Shown: one piece after another, positions 48,987-58,777 of the stretch
How the letters are laid out: each line of letters starts with the position of its first letter
Numbering within the stretch: position 1 is the first letter of the stretch
Assembly (NCBI RefSeq): GCF_013334205.1
Contig: NZ_CP054424.1
Span: forward strand, 950,001-1,014,000
Origin: Rhodoferax sp. BAB1
GTDB taxonomy: Bacteria; Pseudomonadota; Gammaproteobacteria; Burkholderiales; Burkholderiaceae_C
Length of the DNA stretch: 64,000 nt
Reading direction: 5' to 3'
The notes under the pieces: model-generated
Seen by the model: only the letters and a program-made list of their open reading frames with translations
Database searches by the model: none
Told to the model about the DNA's origin: nothing
Program-made: the position numbers and the translations under genes

Positions 48987-49381
48987 GGTGTGGCGGTATC
49001 CGGTTGGGTGGGGGCAGCCTTGAGGCGCAGGCGGATGTGCATCACGCAGGCCGCAAACAGGGCCAGGCTCAGCAGCACTTCCAGCGCCGCCAGCCAGGCG
49101 CCCGGGGCGGGCTCGCTGGTGGCGCGCACCACGCCTTCGGTGAAATAGAGCCAGAGCAGCAGGCTGAGCCAGCGGTAGGTGTACATGCGGTTCTTCAGCA
49201 GGCCGGCCAGGGGCAGGCACAGCGGCAGCACCTTGAGCGCGAGCCAGGAGCCGCCCGGGCGCAGCGGTGCCAGCCACAGTTCCCAGACCAGGCCCAGCAC
49301 GATGAGCCCGAGCAGACTGGCCACGGCCAGGTTGCGGCTGAGCCGGACAGGGGAGGGCGCGGGTGTGTGGGTGGCTTGCAT
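48983..49381 (-). CDS. DUF2069 membrane protein
   Basis: Inner-membrane protein of 132 residues with about four helices and the DUF2069 segment NRMYTYRWLSLLLWLYFTEG. Function unknown. It is upstream of the FAD oxidase and overlaps it by 4 bases, and it is divergent from a YihY gene. Confidence 0.85.
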   Translation of the reverse strand: MQATHTPAPSPVRLSRNLAVASLLGLIVLGLVWELWLAPLRPGGSWLALKVLPLCLPLAGLLKNRMYTYRWLSLLLWLYFTEGVVRATSEPAPGAWLAALEVLLSLALFAACVMHIRLRLKAAPTQPDTATP

Positions 49382-49401
49382 GGAGGTGGCATCATAGCGG
49401 G

Positions 49402-50613
49402 ATGAGCTTGTCCCTCCGCCTGCAAGAGTTGCTTGCCGATCTCTCGCGCTTCCCCTGGAAAACCACGGCCCTGACCCTGCGCGAGCGCTTTCGCGAGGAC
49501 CGGCTCGGCCTGAGTGCGAGCAGCCTGACCTTCACCACCACCATCGCCCTGGTGCCGCTGTTCACGGTGGCGCTGGCCCTGTTCACGGCCTTCCCCATGT
49601 TCGCCAAGTTCCAGGACGTGCTGCAGAAATGGCTGGTGGAGAGCCTGATCCCCGACAACATCGCGCGCCAGGTGCTGGGTTACCTGACGCAGTTTGCCGG
49701 CCGGGCCGGTCGCCTGGGCTGGGCCGGCCTCACGGTGCTGTTTTTCACGGCCCTGAGCCTGGTCTTCACCATCGACCGCACGCTCAACGCCATCTGGCGC
49801 GTGCGCCGCCCGCGCCCGCTGGGGCAGCGCGTGCTGGTCTACTGGGCCGCCATCACCCTGGGCCCGCTGCTGCTGGCGGGCAGCCTGACCATCACCTCCT
49901 ACATCGTCTCGTCCTCGCGCGGCATGGCAGGCGGCCTGCCCGGCAGCCTGCGCCTGCTGCTCGACGGCCTGGAGTTCCTCATGATCGCCGGCGGCCTGGC
50001 GGCCACCTACCACTACGTGCCCAACACGGCCGTCAAATGGGGCCATGCCTGGACCGGCGGCATCTTTGCCGCGGCCGGTATCGAACTGGCCAAGAACCTG
50101 CTGGCCGTCTACCTCAAGATGGTGCCCACCTACTCGGCGGTCTACGGCGCCTTCGCCACCCTGCCCATCCTGCTGATCTGGATCTACGTGGCCTGGGCCA
50201 TTGTGCTGCTGGGGGCGGTGACCGCGGCCTATCTGCCCAGCCTGCTGGCGGGTGTGTCGCGGCGGGCCGTGGTGCCGGGCTGGCGTTTTCGGCTCTCACT
50301 GGAGCTGCTGCAGGCGCTGGTGGGGTCGCGTCGCGGGCTCACGCTGATGCAGCTGGCCGAGCACCTGCACGTGGATCCGCTGCAGCTCGAACCGCTGGTG
50401 GAGACCCTGGTGGGGCTGGACTGGGTGGGGCGGCTGGTGGACGACGGGCAGGACGGCCTGCCGCGCCTGGTGCTGCTGGCCGAACCGGTGCGCACGCCGC
50501 TGGCGCCGCTGATGCAGACCATGCTGCTGCCGCGCGAAGCCAGCACCGAGGGCTTCTGGCGCGGCGCCCGCCTGGACGACCTCAACCTGGCCGATGCGCT
50601 ATCGAAAAGATAG
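49402..50613 (+). CDS. YihY/UPF0761-family membrane protein
   Basis: Polytopic protein of 403 residues (YihY/BrkB family; formerly called RNase BN in error). About six helices and the conserved AAGIELAKNLLAVYLKMVPTYS and TLPILLIWIYVAWAIVLLGA are visible. The C-terminal 120 residues form a soluble winged-helix-like part (LTLMQLAEHLHVDPLQLEPL). ATG 49402 is used; the frame is open to 49363. Confidence 0.88.
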   Translation: MSLSLRLQELLADLSRFPWKTTALTLRERFREDRLGLSASSLTFTTTIALVPLFTVALALFTAFPMFAKFQDVLQKWLVESLIPDNIARQVLGYLTQFAGRAGRLGWAGLTVLFFTALSLVFTIDRTLNAIWRVRRPRPLGQRVLVYWAAITLGPLLLAGSLTITSYIVSSSRGMAGGLPGSLRLLLDGLEFLMIAGGLAATYHYVPNTAVKWGHAWTGGIFAAAGIELAKNLLAVYLKMVPTYSAVYGAFATLPILLIWIYVAWAIVLLGAVTAAYLPSLLAGVSRRAVVPGWRFRLSLELLQALVGSRRGLTLMQLAEHLHVDPLQLEPLVETLVGLDWVGRLVDDGQDGLPRLVLLAEPVRTPLAPLMQTMLLPREASTEGFWRGARLDDLNLADALSKR

Positions 50614-50622
50614 CGATCCGGT

Positions 50623-50949
50623 TCAGAACGGGATCTTGCCGGTCCAGATGTCCTTGTACATGACCCAGTCGCCCATGAAGCTGTAGAGCGGGCGCTTGAA
50701 GCTGGCGGGTTTGTTCTTCTCGAAACCGAAGTGGCCCAGCCAGGCGCAGCCGTAACCGCAGAGCAGGCCGTAGAGGAAGTACTGCGGCTGGGCGGTGACG
50801 ACCAGCATGGCCAGACAGACCAGGGCCAGCGTGCTGCCCAGGAAATGCAGGCGGCGGCAGGTGCGGTTGCTGTGCTCGCCCAGGTAGAAGGGGTAGAACT
50901 CGGCGAAGCTCGTGAAGCTGCGCGGATCGGTGGGGCTGGTGGCTTGCAT
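50623..50949 (-). CDS. DUF962 / Mpo1-like small membrane protein
   Basis: A 108-residue protein with the DUF962 (YGL010w/Mpo1) pattern: SFAEFYPFYLGEHSNRTCRRLHFLGS, two helices and GHFGFEKNKPASFKRPLYS. The fungal relative Mpo1 oxidises 2-hydroxy fatty acids. ATG 50949 is chosen; the frame extends to 51072. It is convergent with yihY (9-base gap). Confidence 0.85.
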   Translation of the reverse strand: MQATSPTDPRSFTSFAEFYPFYLGEHSNRTCRRLHFLGSTLALVCLAMLVVTAQPQYFLYGLLCGYGCAWLGHFGFEKNKPASFKRPLYSFMGDWVMYKDIWTGKIPF

Positions 50950-51070
50950 GCAGGTCTCCTGATGTTTTTGTGATGCAGGCAGTGTAGGCCTGTCGGGTCG
51001 TTTCGGGCAAGCCCGCAGGCGACAGGGCCACGGTATAGTGCCCCGGTCACAGTCACCCGAGGATGTCCGC

Positions 51071-51583
51071 ATGTCCGATGCTGCCGTGCCTTATCTGCGC
51101 ATGCTGAGCCGCTACACGGCCTGGGCCAACGCGCGCCTGTTCGACGCGCTGGCCGCCTTGCCGGCTGGCGAGGCCACGACGCGGCGCAACCACGGCCAGC
51201 ACAGCATGGTGGGCACCCTGGCCCACGCCTGGGTGGTGGACCTGATCTGGCAGGCGCACCTGCAGGGCCGTGCCCACGGCTACAGTTCGCGCCAGCCCGA
51301 GGTCGAGCCCACGCTGGCGCAGCTGCAGCAGGACCAGGCCGCGCTGGACCAGTGGTACATCGCCTGTGCCGACGGCCTGGACGCCGCCGGGGAGGCAGAA
51401 GTGGTGGACTTCCGTTTTGTCGACGGTGGCGCCGGGGCCATGCGCCGCGGCGACATGCTGCTGCATGTGGTGAACCACAAAACCTACCACCGCGGCTACG
51501 TTGCCGACATGCTCTACCAGGCCGGTTGCCGCCCGCCCGTGATGGACCTGCCGGTTTTCCTGCGCGACGTGCCGCAAGTCTGA
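51071..51583 (+). CDS. DinB-family protein
   Basis: Four-helix-bundle protein of 170 residues with putative metal ligands of the DinB/YfiT fold: NHGQHSMVGTLAHAW and LLHVVNHKTYHRGYVADML. Members include thiol-dependent enzymes and damage-induced proteins, so the exact activity is unknown. ATG 51071 follows a GAGGA site. Followed after 14 bases by a membrane-protein gene. Confidence 0.83.
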   Translation: MSDAAVPYLRMLSRYTAWANARLFDALAALPAGEATTRRNHGQHSMVGTLAHAWVVDLIWQAHLQGRAHGYSSRQPEVEPTLAQLQQDQAALDQWYIACADGLDAAGEAEVVDFRFVDGGAGAMRRGDMLLHVVNHKTYHRGYVADMLYQAGCRPPVMDLPVFLRDVPQV

Positions 51584-51597
51584 AAGGAACCCGACCC

Positions 51598-52257
51598 ATG
51601 TTCATCGGCCACTTCGCCATCGGCTTTGCCGCCAAGACCGCAGCGCCCCGGGTCTCGCTGGGCACGCTCTTCCTGGCCGCCCAGTTCATCGACCTGCTCT
51701 GGCCCACCTTCCTGCTCATGGGCCTGGAGCGCGTGCGCATCGAACCCGGGGCTACGGCGGTCACGCCCCTGGTCTTCGAGCACTATCCTTATTCGCACAG
51801 TCTGCTGGCCGTGCTGGGCTGGGCGCTGTTGCTGGGGGGCCTGCACTTCCTGCTGCAGCGCGAACGCCGCAGCGCCCTGATCCTGGCCGGCCTGGTGCTG
51901 AGCCACTGGCTGCTGGACCTGCTGGTGCACCGGCCGGACCTGCCCATGTGGCCCTGGGGCAATACCGTGGCCGGCCTGCGCCTGTGGTCCTCCCTGACGC
52001 TGACGCTGGCGCTGGAGGTGCCGCTGTTCATGCTGGGTGTGTGGCTCTACAGCCGCAGCACGCGCGCGCTGGACCCGGCCGGCCGCTGGGGCCTGGTCGG
52101 GCTGGTGCTGTTCCTGTTCGTGGTCTATGCCGGCAATGTGCTGGGCAGCCCGCCGCCCAGCGTCGAGGTCATCGCCTGGCTGGGCCAGTTGCAGTGGCTG
52201 CTGGTGCTCTGGGGTTACTGGGTGGACCGGCACCGGCGCGCCCTGGCGCTGAACTGA
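51598..52257 (+). CDS. Metal-dependent hydrolase-like (YdjM/DUF457) membrane protein
   Basis: Inner-membrane protein of 219 residues with about six helices and His/Asp positions of the DUF457/YdjM family: MFIGHFAIGFAAKT, PYSHSLLAVLGW and SHWLLDLLVHRPDL. AAAGGA precedes the ATG. Substrate unknown. The adenylate cyclase gene follows after 55 bases. Confidence 0.75.
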   Translation: MFIGHFAIGFAAKTAAPRVSLGTLFLAAQFIDLLWPTFLLMGLERVRIEPGATAVTPLVFEHYPYSHSLLAVLGWALLLGGLHFLLQRERRSALILAGLVLSHWLLDLLVHRPDLPMWPWGNTVAGLRLWSSLTLTLALEVPLFMLGVWLYSRSTRALDPAGRWGLVGLVLFLFVVYAGNVLGSPPPSVEVIAWLGQLQWLLVLWGYWVDRHRRALALN

Positions 52258-52312
52258 TACACAGACGGCGGGCAAGCTGGTAACCTAGAAAATACACAAC
52301 AGAGGAGATGGC

Positions 52313-54343
52313 ATGGATCTGGGTCAGGCGCTGCAGGGGCGCAGTTCGCGCGCGGCATCCATCCTGCTGGCCATCGTGTCGGTGCTGCTGGTCACGCTGC
52401 TGTATTACAAGCAGAACGCCTTCCTCGAAGGTTTCGAGGCGCGCACCTACGACCTGCGTTTCAAGAGCCTGCGCGGCCCGATCCCGCCGCACCCGGACAT
52501 TGCCATCATCACCATCGACGACCGCAGCATCGCCGAGCTCGGCCGTTTCCCCTGGAGCCGCCAGCAGTACGTGCGCCTGCTGGAGCGCCTGGAGGCCGCC
52601 AAGCCCAAGGCCATCCTCTTCGATGTCTTTTTCCCCGAGGTCGAAAACGCCGAGACCGACCAGGCCCTGGCCGAGGCGATCCGGCGCGCCGGCAACGTGG
52701 TGCTGGCCACCACCTTCGAGTTCGACCGCCAGTTCCGCGTCAGCGGCAGCACCGGCAGCCTCCCGCAACTGGAGCGGGCGGCGGCCGGCATCGGCCACAT
52801 CAACCTGATCCCCGAGGAAGATGGCGTCAACCGGCGCAACCTGCTGCAGATCGAGCGCGATGGCCAGGCCGTGCCCTCGCTGGGCCTGATGGCGGCCATG
52901 CTGACCCTGGGTGAGAAACAGTTCAGCAGCGAATCCTTCCGGGTGCGGCTGGGCGAGCGCAGCATTCCGGTGGGCCACGATGGCGCCCTCTGGATCAACT
53001 ACACCGGCGCGCCCGGCAACTACCCGCGTTATGCCTTTGCCGACGTGGTCAGCGGCCGGGTCGACCTGGCGTCGCTGCGCGGCAAGACCGTGTTCCTCGG
53101 TGCCACCGCGCTGGGCGTCTACGACATGCGGGTCACGCCCTTCCATGCCAATTCGCCCGGGGTGGAGGTGCACGCCGCCGTGGCCGACGACATCCTGAGC
53201 CAGCGTTACATCCACCGCACCGGCCTGCAGTCCCTGTTCGACCTGGTCATGATCGTGCTGGCCGGCGGGCTGAGCTACTACCTGACGGCGCGCATGCGCC
53301 TGCACCGCGCCATTCCCGCCGTGCTGCTGCTGGGCGCCGCTTATGTGGGGCTGTGCTACTGGCTGTTCCTGCAGGGCCAGTGGGTCAGCATGGTCTACCC
53401 GCCGCTGGCGGCCATCGTCTCCCTGCTGGTGGGCGGGGGCTTCCGTTACATGGTGCTGGAGCGCAATGCGCGCGAGATGCGCGCCATGTTCTCCAGCTAC
53501 CTCTCCAGCAAGCTGGTCAACCAGCTCGAGAAGAACCCCGGGGCCGCGCGCATCGGCGGCGACAACCGCGAGGTGACGGTGATGTTCACCGACATCAAGG
53601 GTTTCACCGCCTTCAGCGAACGGCACAAGCCGCAGGTGGTGGTGGCGCGCCTGAACGAATACCTGGCCGCCATGGTGCAGTTGATCTACGCGCACGACGG
53701 CACGGTCGACAAGTTCATGGGCGACGGCATCCTGGCCTATTGGGGGGCGCCGCTGTCCCAGCCCGACCACGCCAAACGCGCCGTGGCCTGCGCGCTGGCC
53801 ATGAAGCAGGTCATGGCCGAACTGGGGGCACGCTGGCAGCAGCAGGGCCTGGAGCCTTTCGTGATCCGCGGCGGCATCCAGACCGGTGACGTGGTGGCCG
53901 GCAACATCGGCTCGCGTGGCCAGAAGATGGAATACACGGTGATCGGCGACACCGTCAACCAGGCCTCGCGCCTGGAGGGCATGGCCAAGTATTTCGGTGT
54001 GGATTTCGTGGTGGGCGATGCCACCTACCTCAAGACCTGCGACAGCTTCCGCTTCCGCCGCCTGGACCGCGTGCGCGTGGCCGGCAAGGACATCCCCGTG
54101 GCCATCCACGAGCTGCGCGGCCCCGTGCAACCCCAGGAAGACCGGTTGGAGACCCTGTTCGCCGCGGCGCTGGCCCAGTTCCGCCAGAAACACTGGGAGG
54201 CGGCTGAAACGGCCTTCCTGGCCATCCTGGCCGAGTACCCCAATGACATTCCGAGCCGGCTATATTTGGAGCGCTGCCTGCAGTTCAAGGCAGTGCCCGT
54301 CTCCACCGACTGGGATGGCGTGTTCAACCGCCAGGACAAGTAA
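52313..54343 (+). CDS. CHASE2-domain class III adenylate cyclase
   Basis: Membrane sensor of 676 residues that should make cAMP. A first helix (about 15-32) leads to a large periplasmic CHASE2 domain (about 35-295, starting YDLRFKSLRGPIPPHPDIAI), followed by three helices (about 300-385) and a cytoplasmic cyclase domain (about 418-600) with FTDIKGF, KFMGDG and GDTVNQASR. The Lys in KFMGDG and Asp in IGDTVN are the adenine-specific pair. A short TPR-like tail follows (about 615-665). GAGGAG precedes the ATG. It is 25 bases before the giant secreted gene. Confidence 0.93.
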   Translation: MDLGQALQGRSSRAASILLAIVSVLLVTLLYYKQNAFLEGFEARTYDLRFKSLRGPIPPHPDIAIITIDDRSIAELGRFPWSRQQYVRLLERLEAAKPKAILFDVFFPEVENAETDQALAEAIRRAGNVVLATTFEFDRQFRVSGSTGSLPQLERAAAGIGHINLIPEEDGVNRRNLLQIERDGQAVPSLGLMAAMLTLGEKQFSSESFRVRLGERSIPVGHDGALWINYTGAPGNYPRYAFADVVSGRVDLASLRGKTVFLGATALGVYDMRVTPFHANSPGVEVHAAVADDILSQRYIHRTGLQSLFDLVMIVLAGGLSYYLTARMRLHRAIPAVLLLGAAYVGLCYWLFLQGQWVSMVYPPLAAIVSLLVGGGFRYMVLERNAREMRAMFSSYLSSKLVNQLEKNPGAARIGGDNREVTVMFTDIKGFTAFSERHKPQVVVARLNEYLAAMVQLIYAHDGTVDKFMGDGILAYWGAPLSQPDHAKRAVACALAMKQVMAELGARWQQQGLEPFVIRGGIQTGDVVAGNIGSRGQKMEYTVIGDTVNQASRLEGMAKYFGVDFVVGDATYLKTCDSFRFRRLDRVRVAGKDIPVAIHELRGPVQPQEDRLETLFAAALAQFRQKHWEAAETAFLAILAEYPNDIPSRLYLERCLQFKAVPVSTDWDGVFNRQDK

Positions 54344-54368
54344 AAGCGACCACCCGAGGACAGACACC

Positions 54369-57300
54369 ATGCGTTTTTTCACCATCGCCGCCCTGGCCCT
54401 GCTGCTGCAGGGCACGGTCCTGGCGCAGGGCAGCGCGCCCGGCCGGGTCGAGTACGTGCGTTTCCTGCAGGCCGCCGAGACCCGCAAGCTGCTGGGCCTG
54501 GGCGGCAACCGCCTCTACGTGGTCCGCAAGAATGGCCAGGTCGACGTGCTCGACGCCGGCCCCTCCGGCCAGGTGCTGCTCAGTCTGCAGGCCAGGGACG
54601 CCGAGGGCCGGGCCCTGCTGGGCCAGCCCGAAGCGGTGGCCGTCAGCGAGGACACCGTCTACGTGGTGGACAGCGCCGAGAGCCGTGTCGTGATGTACGG
54701 CCTGGACGGCAAATACAAGGGCCGTTTCGGCGGCCGCGGCAGTGAGGGCGGCCTGTCCTCGCCGCAGGGCATCGCTTTTGCCGGCGGCATCGTTTATGTG
54801 GCCGACACCGGCAACAGCCGCATCCAGATGTACGGTGACAACGGCGTCTTCCTCTCCACCCTGCCGATCGACAGCGCGCCCGCCAACAAGGGCCTGGAAG
54901 ACAGGAAGGTGCCCTACAAGCTGGAAAAACCGGCCGCCGTGGTCGTGGACCCGCAGGGCCGGATCTACGTGCTCGACGCGGCCGGCGGCCTGTTCAGCGA
55001 CCGCTCGCAGGTCAAGGTCTATGCCCAGGACGGCAGCCACCTGCGCCTGCTGCCCAAGAACGGCAAGCCGGTGGCGCTGCAGATGGCGCATGACGGCGTT
55101 TTCGTCGCCGACGCGGAAGGCTATGCCATCCAGAAATACGACGCCGAGGGGCGCATGGTCTCGTATTTCGGTTCGCGCGGTGACGGCCGCGCCCAGTTCC
55201 AGAGCCTGAGCGGCCTGGCGCTGGTCGGCGCCGACGTCTACGTGGGCGATCAGGCGCGCGGGCTCGTGCACCACTTCCGCGCCGGTGCCGCGCCGGCGGC
55301 GCAACTCACGCCCAGGCAGACGGCCGTGCCTTATGTGCGCTGGCAGCAGAGCCTGAAGGTGGCTGCCGGTCGCATGGCCTGGGACGGCAAGGACACGCTG
55401 GTCGCCGTGGCGCGCGACAAACCGGCCCTGCTGCGCCTGAAGGACGGCGCCGCCCAGGAGATGCCGCTCAAGGATCTGAGCCCTACCGCCCTGGCCTTCG
55501 ACAAGGGCGGTGCCCTGTGGGTGCTGGAGCGCAACCGCGGCCGCCTGCACAAGCTGGACGCGGCCGGCAACCCGGCATTGACCGTGGGCAGCAGCGGCAG
55601 CCGCAACGGCCAGCTCGACGAGCCGGGCGACTTCGTCATCGCCAGCGACGGCAGCCTCTACGTGGCCGACAGCGGCAACGGCCGCATCCAGGGCTTCAGC
55701 GCCGACGGGGTGTTCTTCAAGCTGATCAACAAGGGTACGAGCGAGGCGCTGCGCCGTCCGGTGGCGCTGGCCATCGATGCGCAGGACCAGCTCTACGTGC
55801 TCGATACCGGCCGCAATGCCATCACCGTCTATTCCCCGGCCGGCGAGCCGCTGCGCGAGTTCGGCAACGACCCGGCGCGCGAGACCGAGAAGCTCAGCCG
55901 CCCGGTGGCCCTGCTGGCCATGCAGGAGGAGCTGTTCGTGCTCGACAGCGACCGTGTGCGTGTCTACAGCTTCGAGGGCAGCCTGCTGCGCAGTTTTGCG
56001 GCGCCCGGCAGCGAGAACGGCGAACTCTCCGAAGCCGATGCTCTGGCCGCGCGCGATGCCAGCAGTTTCTACATCGCCGAGCGCGGTGGCCCGCGCCTGC
56101 AGCTGTTCAGCACGCAGTACAAACCGCGCGCGCCGCAGCAGCTGGCCGCGCAGCCGGCGGTGCACGCCGTGGAACTGCGCTGGGCCGCTTCCCCGCTGGC
56201 CTATGTGAGCCAGTACCACGTCTACCGCGCAGCCAGTGCCGCCGGGCCCTTTGTGCGCATCGGCAGCAGCCCGGGCGCGCAGTACACGGATGCCCAGCTC
56301 AGGCCCGAGGAGACCTTCCACTACCGCGTGGCGGCCGCCACGGCCAGTGGCCAGGAAGGCCTGGCCGGAGCGGCCGTGAGCGGCGCGGCGCTCAAGTACA
56401 CGCCGCCGCCACTGCAGGAGATCAAGGCCGAGGCCACCACGGCACGCGTGCGCCTCAGCTGGAAGGCGCTGGACGCGAAGCTGGTGACCGGCTATGTGGT
56501 CTACCAGAAGGAGGGCGAGAAGTTCAGCAAGCTGGCCGAGACCACCACGCCCGAGTTCCAGCGCGACAACCTCAACCCCGGAACGGCCTACACCTTCTGG
56601 CTGGCCGCGCGCAGCGTGGACGGCGTGGAGTCCGAGAAGCAGGCCGTGTCGGCCAGCACCCAGGCCGACAACCGCGCCCCGCTGGAGATCGACGCCACCC
56701 ATCTGCACAACGTCTTCTCCAACAGCTACAAGCTCTACGAGAAGGACGGCGTGGGCACCATCAAGCTGAGCAACAACACGCGTTCGACCATGAACGACAT
56801 CAAGGTCAGCTTCGTGCTCAACAACTTCATGGACTTCCCCACCGAGCAGCGCATCGCGGAGCTGGCGCCGGGCGCCAGCCGCGAGGTCGTGCTCAAGGCC
56901 GTCTTCAACAACAACATCCTCACGCTGACCGAGGACACCCCCGTGCAGGCCAAGCTGGAGGCCAGCTACTTCGAGAACGGCCAGCCCCGGGTCTACAGCC
57001 AGATCAAGACCATCAACATCTATGACAAGCACCGCATGGGCTGGGACGAGCGCGGCCGTTATGCCGCCTTCGTCACGCCCAAGGATCCGCTGCTGATCAA
57101 CTTCTCGCGCGCCGTCGCCTCCGAATTCGGCGCCAACAAGGAACCGACCCAACTGGCCGCGGCGCTCTTCAACACCCTGGGCGCCCTGGGCGTGACCTAT
57201 GTGCAGGACCCGATCAACCCCTACCAGGTGACGTCCAACAAGGTCGACTACGTGGACTACATCCAGTACCCGCGCGAGACCATCCAGCGCCGCTCGGGTG

Positions 57301-58169
57301 ACTGCGACGACCTGGTGGCCCTGTACTCGGCCGCGCTCGAGAGCCTGGGCATCCCCACCCGTGTGCTGCTGGTGCCGGGCCACATGCTCATGATGCTGGC
57401 CACCGGGGTGGAGGCGCCGTCCGATGGTTACACCATGGACAATATGTACGTGGCGCACGAAGGCATGCTGTGGATCCCGGTAGAGGCCACGCTGGTGGGC
57501 AAGTCCTTCATCAAGGCCTGGGAAACGGGGGCGGCCACCTATTACCGCGAAAAGGGCAAGGACGGTTTTGCCATCTTCGACGTGCACGAGGCCTGGGAGA
57601 AGTTCAAGCCCGCCGGCCTGCCCGACGATCCCTGGCGTGCGCCGGTGGTCACTCGCGAGGTGATCGAGCGCAACTTCCCCGGTGACCTGCTCTCGGTGCT
57701 CAAGATCAGCTCGCAGACGATGACGCGCCGTTACCTGCAGGCCATCCAGCAGAACCCGGCCGACATGGACGCGCATTTGCAGACCGGCATCATCCTGGCC
57801 CGCCAGGGCGACCGCGCCGAGGCGCGCAAGTACTTCCGCAAGGTCGTGGACGGTCAGCCGCGCAACGCCGCTGCCCTCAACAACCTGGGCAATCTGCACA
57901 TGCTGGACTCCCAGTACGCCGAGGCCCAGAAGTTCTACGCCGACGCCGCCAAGGCCGACCCCAGGGATGCGGAGATCCTGGTCAACCTGGCCCTGGCCTA
58001 CAAGGCCGTGAAGAATGTGGACAAGGCCAAGGCGGCGTTTGCCCAGGCGCAGAAGGTGGACCCGGCCATGGCCGGCAAGTACAAGGCCCTGGGCCTGGAG
58101 CTGATGAATGCCCTGTCCTCCACCCCCAAGGCCAAACCGGCGCCGGCGGCTCCGCGTGAGAAAAAATAG
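54369..58169 (+). CDS. Giant secreted NHL-FN3-transglutaminase-like-TPR protein
   Basis: A periplasmic or exported protein of 1266 residues. In order: signal peptide (1-19, ending VLAQG); NHL-type propeller repeats (to about 590), for example IYVADTGNSRIQMYGDNGVF; two fibronectin type III-like domains (about 590-770); a middle domain (about 780-950); a transglutaminase-like domain near 965-1065 with RSGDCDDLVALYSAALESLG (Cys about 979) and PGHMLMM; and TPR repeats near 1124-1237. ATG 54369 starts a proper signal peptide; the open frame from 53997 overlaps the cyclase gene. It is 25 bases after the cyclase, so the two likely act together. Confidence 0.85.
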   Translation: MRFFTIAALALLLQGTVLAQGSAPGRVEYVRFLQAAETRKLLGLGGNRLYVVRKNGQVDVLDAGPSGQVLLSLQARDAEGRALLGQPEAVAVSEDTVYVVDSAESRVVMYGLDGKYKGRFGGRGSEGGLSSPQGIAFAGGIVYVADTGNSRIQMYGDNGVFLSTLPIDSAPANKGLEDRKVPYKLEKPAAVVVDPQGRIYVLDAAGGLFSDRSQVKVYAQDGSHLRLLPKNGKPVALQMAHDGVFVADAEGYAIQKYDAEGRMVSYFGSRGDGRAQFQSLSGLALVGADVYVGDQARGLVHHFRAGAAPAAQLTPRQTAVPYVRWQQSLKVAAGRMAWDGKDTLVAVARDKPALLRLKDGAAQEMPLKDLSPTALAFDKGGALWVLERNRGRLHKLDAAGNPALTVGSSGSRNGQLDEPGDFVIASDGSLYVADSGNGRIQGFSADGVFFKLINKGTSEALRRPVALAIDAQDQLYVLDTGRNAITVYSPAGEPLREFGNDPARETEKLSRPVALLAMQEELFVLDSDRVRVYSFEGSLLRSFAAPGSENGELSEADALAARDASSFYIAERGGPRLQLFSTQYKPRAPQQLAAQPAVHAVELRWAASPLAYVSQYHVYRAASAAGPFVRIGSSPGAQYTDAQLRPEETFHYRVAAATASGQEGLAGAAVSGAALKYTPPPLQEIKAEATTARVRLSWKALDAKLVTGYVVYQKEGEKFSKLAETTTPEFQRDNLNPGTAYTFWLAARSVDGVESEKQAVSASTQADNRAPLEIDATHLHNVFSNSYKLYEKDGVGTIKLSNNTRSTMNDIKVSFVLNNFMDFPTEQRIAELAPGASREVVLKAVFNNNILTLTEDTPVQAKLEASYFENGQPRVYSQIKTINIYDKHRMGWDERGRYAAFVTPKDPLLINFSRAVASEFGANKEPTQLAAALFNTLGALGVTYVQDPINPYQVTSNKVDYVDYIQYPRETIQRRSGDCDDLVALYSAALESLGIPTRVLLVPGHMLMMLATGVEAPSDGYTMDNMYVAHEGMLWIPVEATLVGKSFIKAWETGAATYYREKGKDGFAIFDVHEAWEKFKPAGLPDDPWRAPVVTREVIERNFPGDLLSVLKISSQTMTRRYLQAIQQNPADMDAHLQTGIILARQGDRAEARKYFRKVVDGQPRNAAALNNLGNLHMLDSQYAEAQKFYADAAKADPRDAEILVNLALAYKAVKNVDKAKAAFAQAQKVDPAMAGKYKALGLELMNALSSTPKAKPAPAAPREKK

Positions 58170-58271
58170 ACAAACGGGCGTGTGCGTGTCGCCAGCGGAC
58201 TTGATTTCGGGCGGCTGGCTCGCATACTCGCTCATGACGGCGAGCGCGCCCTGAACATCCGGAGTCCTGCC

Positions 58272-58667
58272 ATGAAAAAGCTCATCACCATCCTGCTTGC
58301 CTTTGCTGCGGCCACCGCCTTTGCCCAGAGCGGCAGCCAGGGTGATTCCTGGACCGGCTTCTGGGAGCGGCTGCGCATGAAGATCGAGCAGATGACACCG
58401 CAGAAGAAGCTGGGCAGCACCACCGCCGTGGGTGGCGTGCGCGGCTCGGCCGTCGAAGCCAGCGACGTCTACTGGAAGGGCGAGGCCAAGCCCCAGTCCA
58501 TCGATGCCGAGGAACTGGCCGCCTTCCAGAAGGCCATGGGCCTGGTCGAAGGCGAGCAGAAGGACCAGGCGCAGGCCGCCATTGCCGAGTTCATCAGGAC
58601 CTATCCCGACAGCGTTCTCAAGGCCGATGCCGACCAGATCATGGCGCGGCTGATGGCCGGCAAGTAA
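58272..58667 (+). CDS. Small secreted TPR-like protein
   Basis: A 131-residue secreted protein with a signal peptide (MKKLITILLAFAAATAFAQ) and a C-terminal pair of helices (AFQKAMGLVEGEQKDQAQAA, IAEFIRTYPDSVLKADADQI) resembling one TPR-like unit. ATG 58272 follows GGAG; the frame is open to 58182. It is 100 bases after the giant gene and probably in the same operon. No enzymatic motif; function unknown. Confidence 0.76.
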   Translation: MKKLITILLAFAAATAFAQSGSQGDSWTGFWERLRMKIEQMTPQKKLGSTTAVGGVRGSAVEASDVYWKGEAKPQSIDAEELAAFQKAMGLVEGEQKDQAQAAIAEFIRTYPDSVLKADADQIMARLMAGK

Positions 58668-58777
58668 GCAGGAACAGGGGCGTGATCCGGGAGGACTCTC
58701 GCCTGGGACCGGACTGGAGACCGCAGGACGGCGGCCGTCCTGCACACTGCATGGACAGCAAAAAACAGGGAGGACAC

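Noticed and set aside
54324..58745. A 1473-codon open frame on the minus strand opposite the giant secreted gene
   Set aside because: It is a shadow of the plus-strand gene in high-GC DNA: composition is His/Gln/Val-rich without domains, and the plus strand has a signal peptide and clear repeats.
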